Shown in pieces: positions 54,901 to 57,900 of a stretch of DNA of 64,000 nucleotides. Source of the stretch: Tridacna crocea. Lineage: Eukaryota > Mollusca > Bivalvia > Cardiida > Cardiidae. The stretch is taken from NCBI GenBank assembly GCA_943736015.1, contig OX031062.1, positions 29,919,462 through 29,983,461 on the forward strand. Direction: 5' to 3'. The position numbers and the translations under genes were made by a program. Positions within the stretch are counted from its first letter, which is position 1. The number at the start of each line of letters is the position of its first letter. The notes beneath the pieces were generated by a model. The model saw only the letters and a list, made by a program, of their open reading frames with translations. It was not told the origin of the DNA and did not search any database.

Positions 54901-57900
54901 TGTTTCAACATCATAAACCCTTCACTGAATAACCCTGTTTTCCGAAAAACTCATTAATTTTAAAAAGGACTTTTGAAAACATTGTGGGTAAAGGAGAAGA
55001 TGCTGGTCACCAGCATTTTCTCCTTTTTCAACAAGGTTTCTATCCTTGCAAATATCATTTCCTTGAGCCACATTTGATGCATTACTTATGAAATCTTTCA
55101 ATTTGGCAAGTCCTACTTCTTTGGTCTTTTAACTCTTTACCACACAATCCCAACTTTTAACAACCCAAAGAAAGAAGCCTTCTGAAAACATCCCACAATG
55201 TTTTCAAAACATCCCTTTCAAAGGGTTGTTAAAACTTAAGCCTGTGTGTTTCAATGGTCCTAAAGGATCAGGCTTTTGAAAACATTGTGGGAAAAGGAGA
55301 AAATACTGGTAACTAGCATTATTCCTTATTCCATTACTTATTCTAACCTCTGAAAGCCAAATCCAGTCCTTTGAACCACATTTTACATGTTGTCTTCAAA
55401 TGCTTTCAATGTGGACCAGTTGAAAACTTTGCAGTCTGATAACGATTCAAGCAGCCCTTGGGTTGACTCTACCAAACGACAAAATTTTGGACTAGTCCAA
55501 ATTGAAAGCATTTGCAGACTACAAAGCAAATGTGAATCATAAATTGAAATCTGATTTGGAAAAGGTATAAAACTTTGTGGGAAAAGGAGAAAATACTTGT
55601 TACCAGCATTTTCTTCTTTTCCCACAATGTTTTCAAAAAGCTTCTATCTCAGAGTCGTAAAAAGCAGGGATTGTTCGGTAAAGTGTTAACCCTTTACCAC
55701 ACAACCCCAACTTTTAACGACCCTGGGAAAGAAACCTTTTGAAAACATCATGTGAAAAGGAGAAAATGCTGATTACCAGCATTTTCTCCTTTTCCCACGA
55801 TGTTTTCTACCCAATTCAAAAAGAGAGAAATTATCACTTGAGCAACATCTGTAAACGCTTTCAATTTGGACAAGTTCGAAATGTTGTTTGGTTAAGAGTT
55901 AATAGAATTCATCATTCTCAAGTAATGGCAAATTTTGATGATTTCGCTCTGCAGCATACCTTTGAAGACTATTTTTCGCAAATATGTTTGTGCACTATCT
56001 GTTTTTAAAATCTTGACTAATGCCACTCCTGGAGAATAATCTGTGCTGCATCTAAGCTGCCTTTTTTTACCCTATCTAAAATTATGGTGCACACAAGGAT
56101 TTCAAGTACAATATTCATTGTAAAGGTTGCTGTTGAAGACATTTTCTCTGTCGGCTTTAGACCACACAATCCAACATTCTGAAGACTCTGGACTGAAAAG
56201 GTTTCAGCAAATATTGTAGGAAAGGGAGAAAATGTTGTTTATCAGTATTTTCCCCTTCCAGCATCTTCTTCTTTACCTATTAGTATTTGCGACCCTTCCA
56301 TAATCAAATTTCAAGTTTTGAGTCACATTTACCTTGTTCTCTACAAATGTTTTTAACCCTTTACCACACAGCAAAATTTTGGACTGGTCAAATTTGAAAG
56401 CATTTGCAGAGGACAAATCTCATCATAAGAGTCGTGCTTACCCTTTATCAGACGACAAAATTTTAACGTTGTCCAAATTCAAAGCATTTGCAGACGACAA
56501 TTTCAATGTGGCTCAAAAGGGTGCAAATTTTCTTTGATAGGGTAGAAATCATTTTGGGATAGGAGAAAATGCTGGTTACCAGCATTTTCATCTTTTCCCA
56601 CAATGTTTTTTTCGAAAGCTTTCAATGTGGCTCAAATGGTGCAAATTTTCTTTTATTGGGTAGAAATCATTGTGGGAAAGGGGAAAATGCTGGTTACCAG
56701 CATTTTCATCTTTTCCCATAATGTTTTCGAAAGGTTTCTTTTCCAGGAGCATGAAAAGTCTGCATTGAGTGGCAAAAAGTTAGGTATTTTTTTCTACAAA
56801 TACTTTGATTATGGACAAGTCTAGGATTTCGTCATGTGGTAAAGAGCTATTAACCCTTTACCCCATAAGGCATTTCTATGGTATCCCTAATTGACCCTAA
56901 ATAGCAGCAAGGATGAAGCCATTTCTTACGTGTATATGACAGCTTTTGATAGTGTAGAAAACATTTTGGCAAAAGGTGAAATTGCTCGTCACGAGCAATT
57001 TCACCTTTTGCCACAACGTTTTCCAAAGGCTCCTATGTGCAATACACAGAAATGAGTATCTATGGAGTAAAGGGTTAATCTGCAAACAGCTACCTCATGT
57101 AAATAAGCCTTGATCACAAAATAATGAAATCAAATGGAATGAATACTTACTCTAAAAATTTTGTGAGTAACCTTGCACTACATTCCGACCAGGACCACGG
57201 GTCTGTATGTTCATCGATGGTGGGTGACATGACATGAGTTTTGGCTTTCAGATCTCCGTAAAAATATGGACGGCGACAACGTACATCGTCATCGTGAGGT
57301 AAATCGAAGCTAGAAGATAAGATGAAATCTGAATTGTAGGCTTTGAACTCATTTCTCTACCAAACAATCTAAAGTTTCTCCCTTGCTCACAGTATTTTCA
57401 AAAAACTTATCACTCATGGTTTTTCTAACAGAGTATTTTTGGTAAAGAATAGATATATTCATTAATATTGATTATATTAGTTTCTATTGATTGAAAAGAA
57501 TAAAAAGATACAAAAAAGTAATGAGATGAGCTATGATCTTTGGAATACCATTAGGGCCAAGGCCTATCAAGTTGTTGATTTTAAATGTGATGCTCGATGG
57601 TATGATGGTGACTAAGCAAAACAACGCTACATCGATGGAGATAACATGCAATATAATATCACTTTATCATTATCACTATCATGTTATCTTCATCATATTA
57701 TTGTGTCATCACCATTGCACTATTGAGCATCCCATTTCAAATTAACAAATTCATAGGCACTGACCCTAACTGTATTCAGTAATGATCTGGGACATGGAGA
57801 TTTTTCTTCATAATTAATCACACTTAGAAAGGCATCAGCCAATTATGAGTCCATAAAATCCAATCTAACTGCCAACTAAATCATGAGGTACAACGGTACT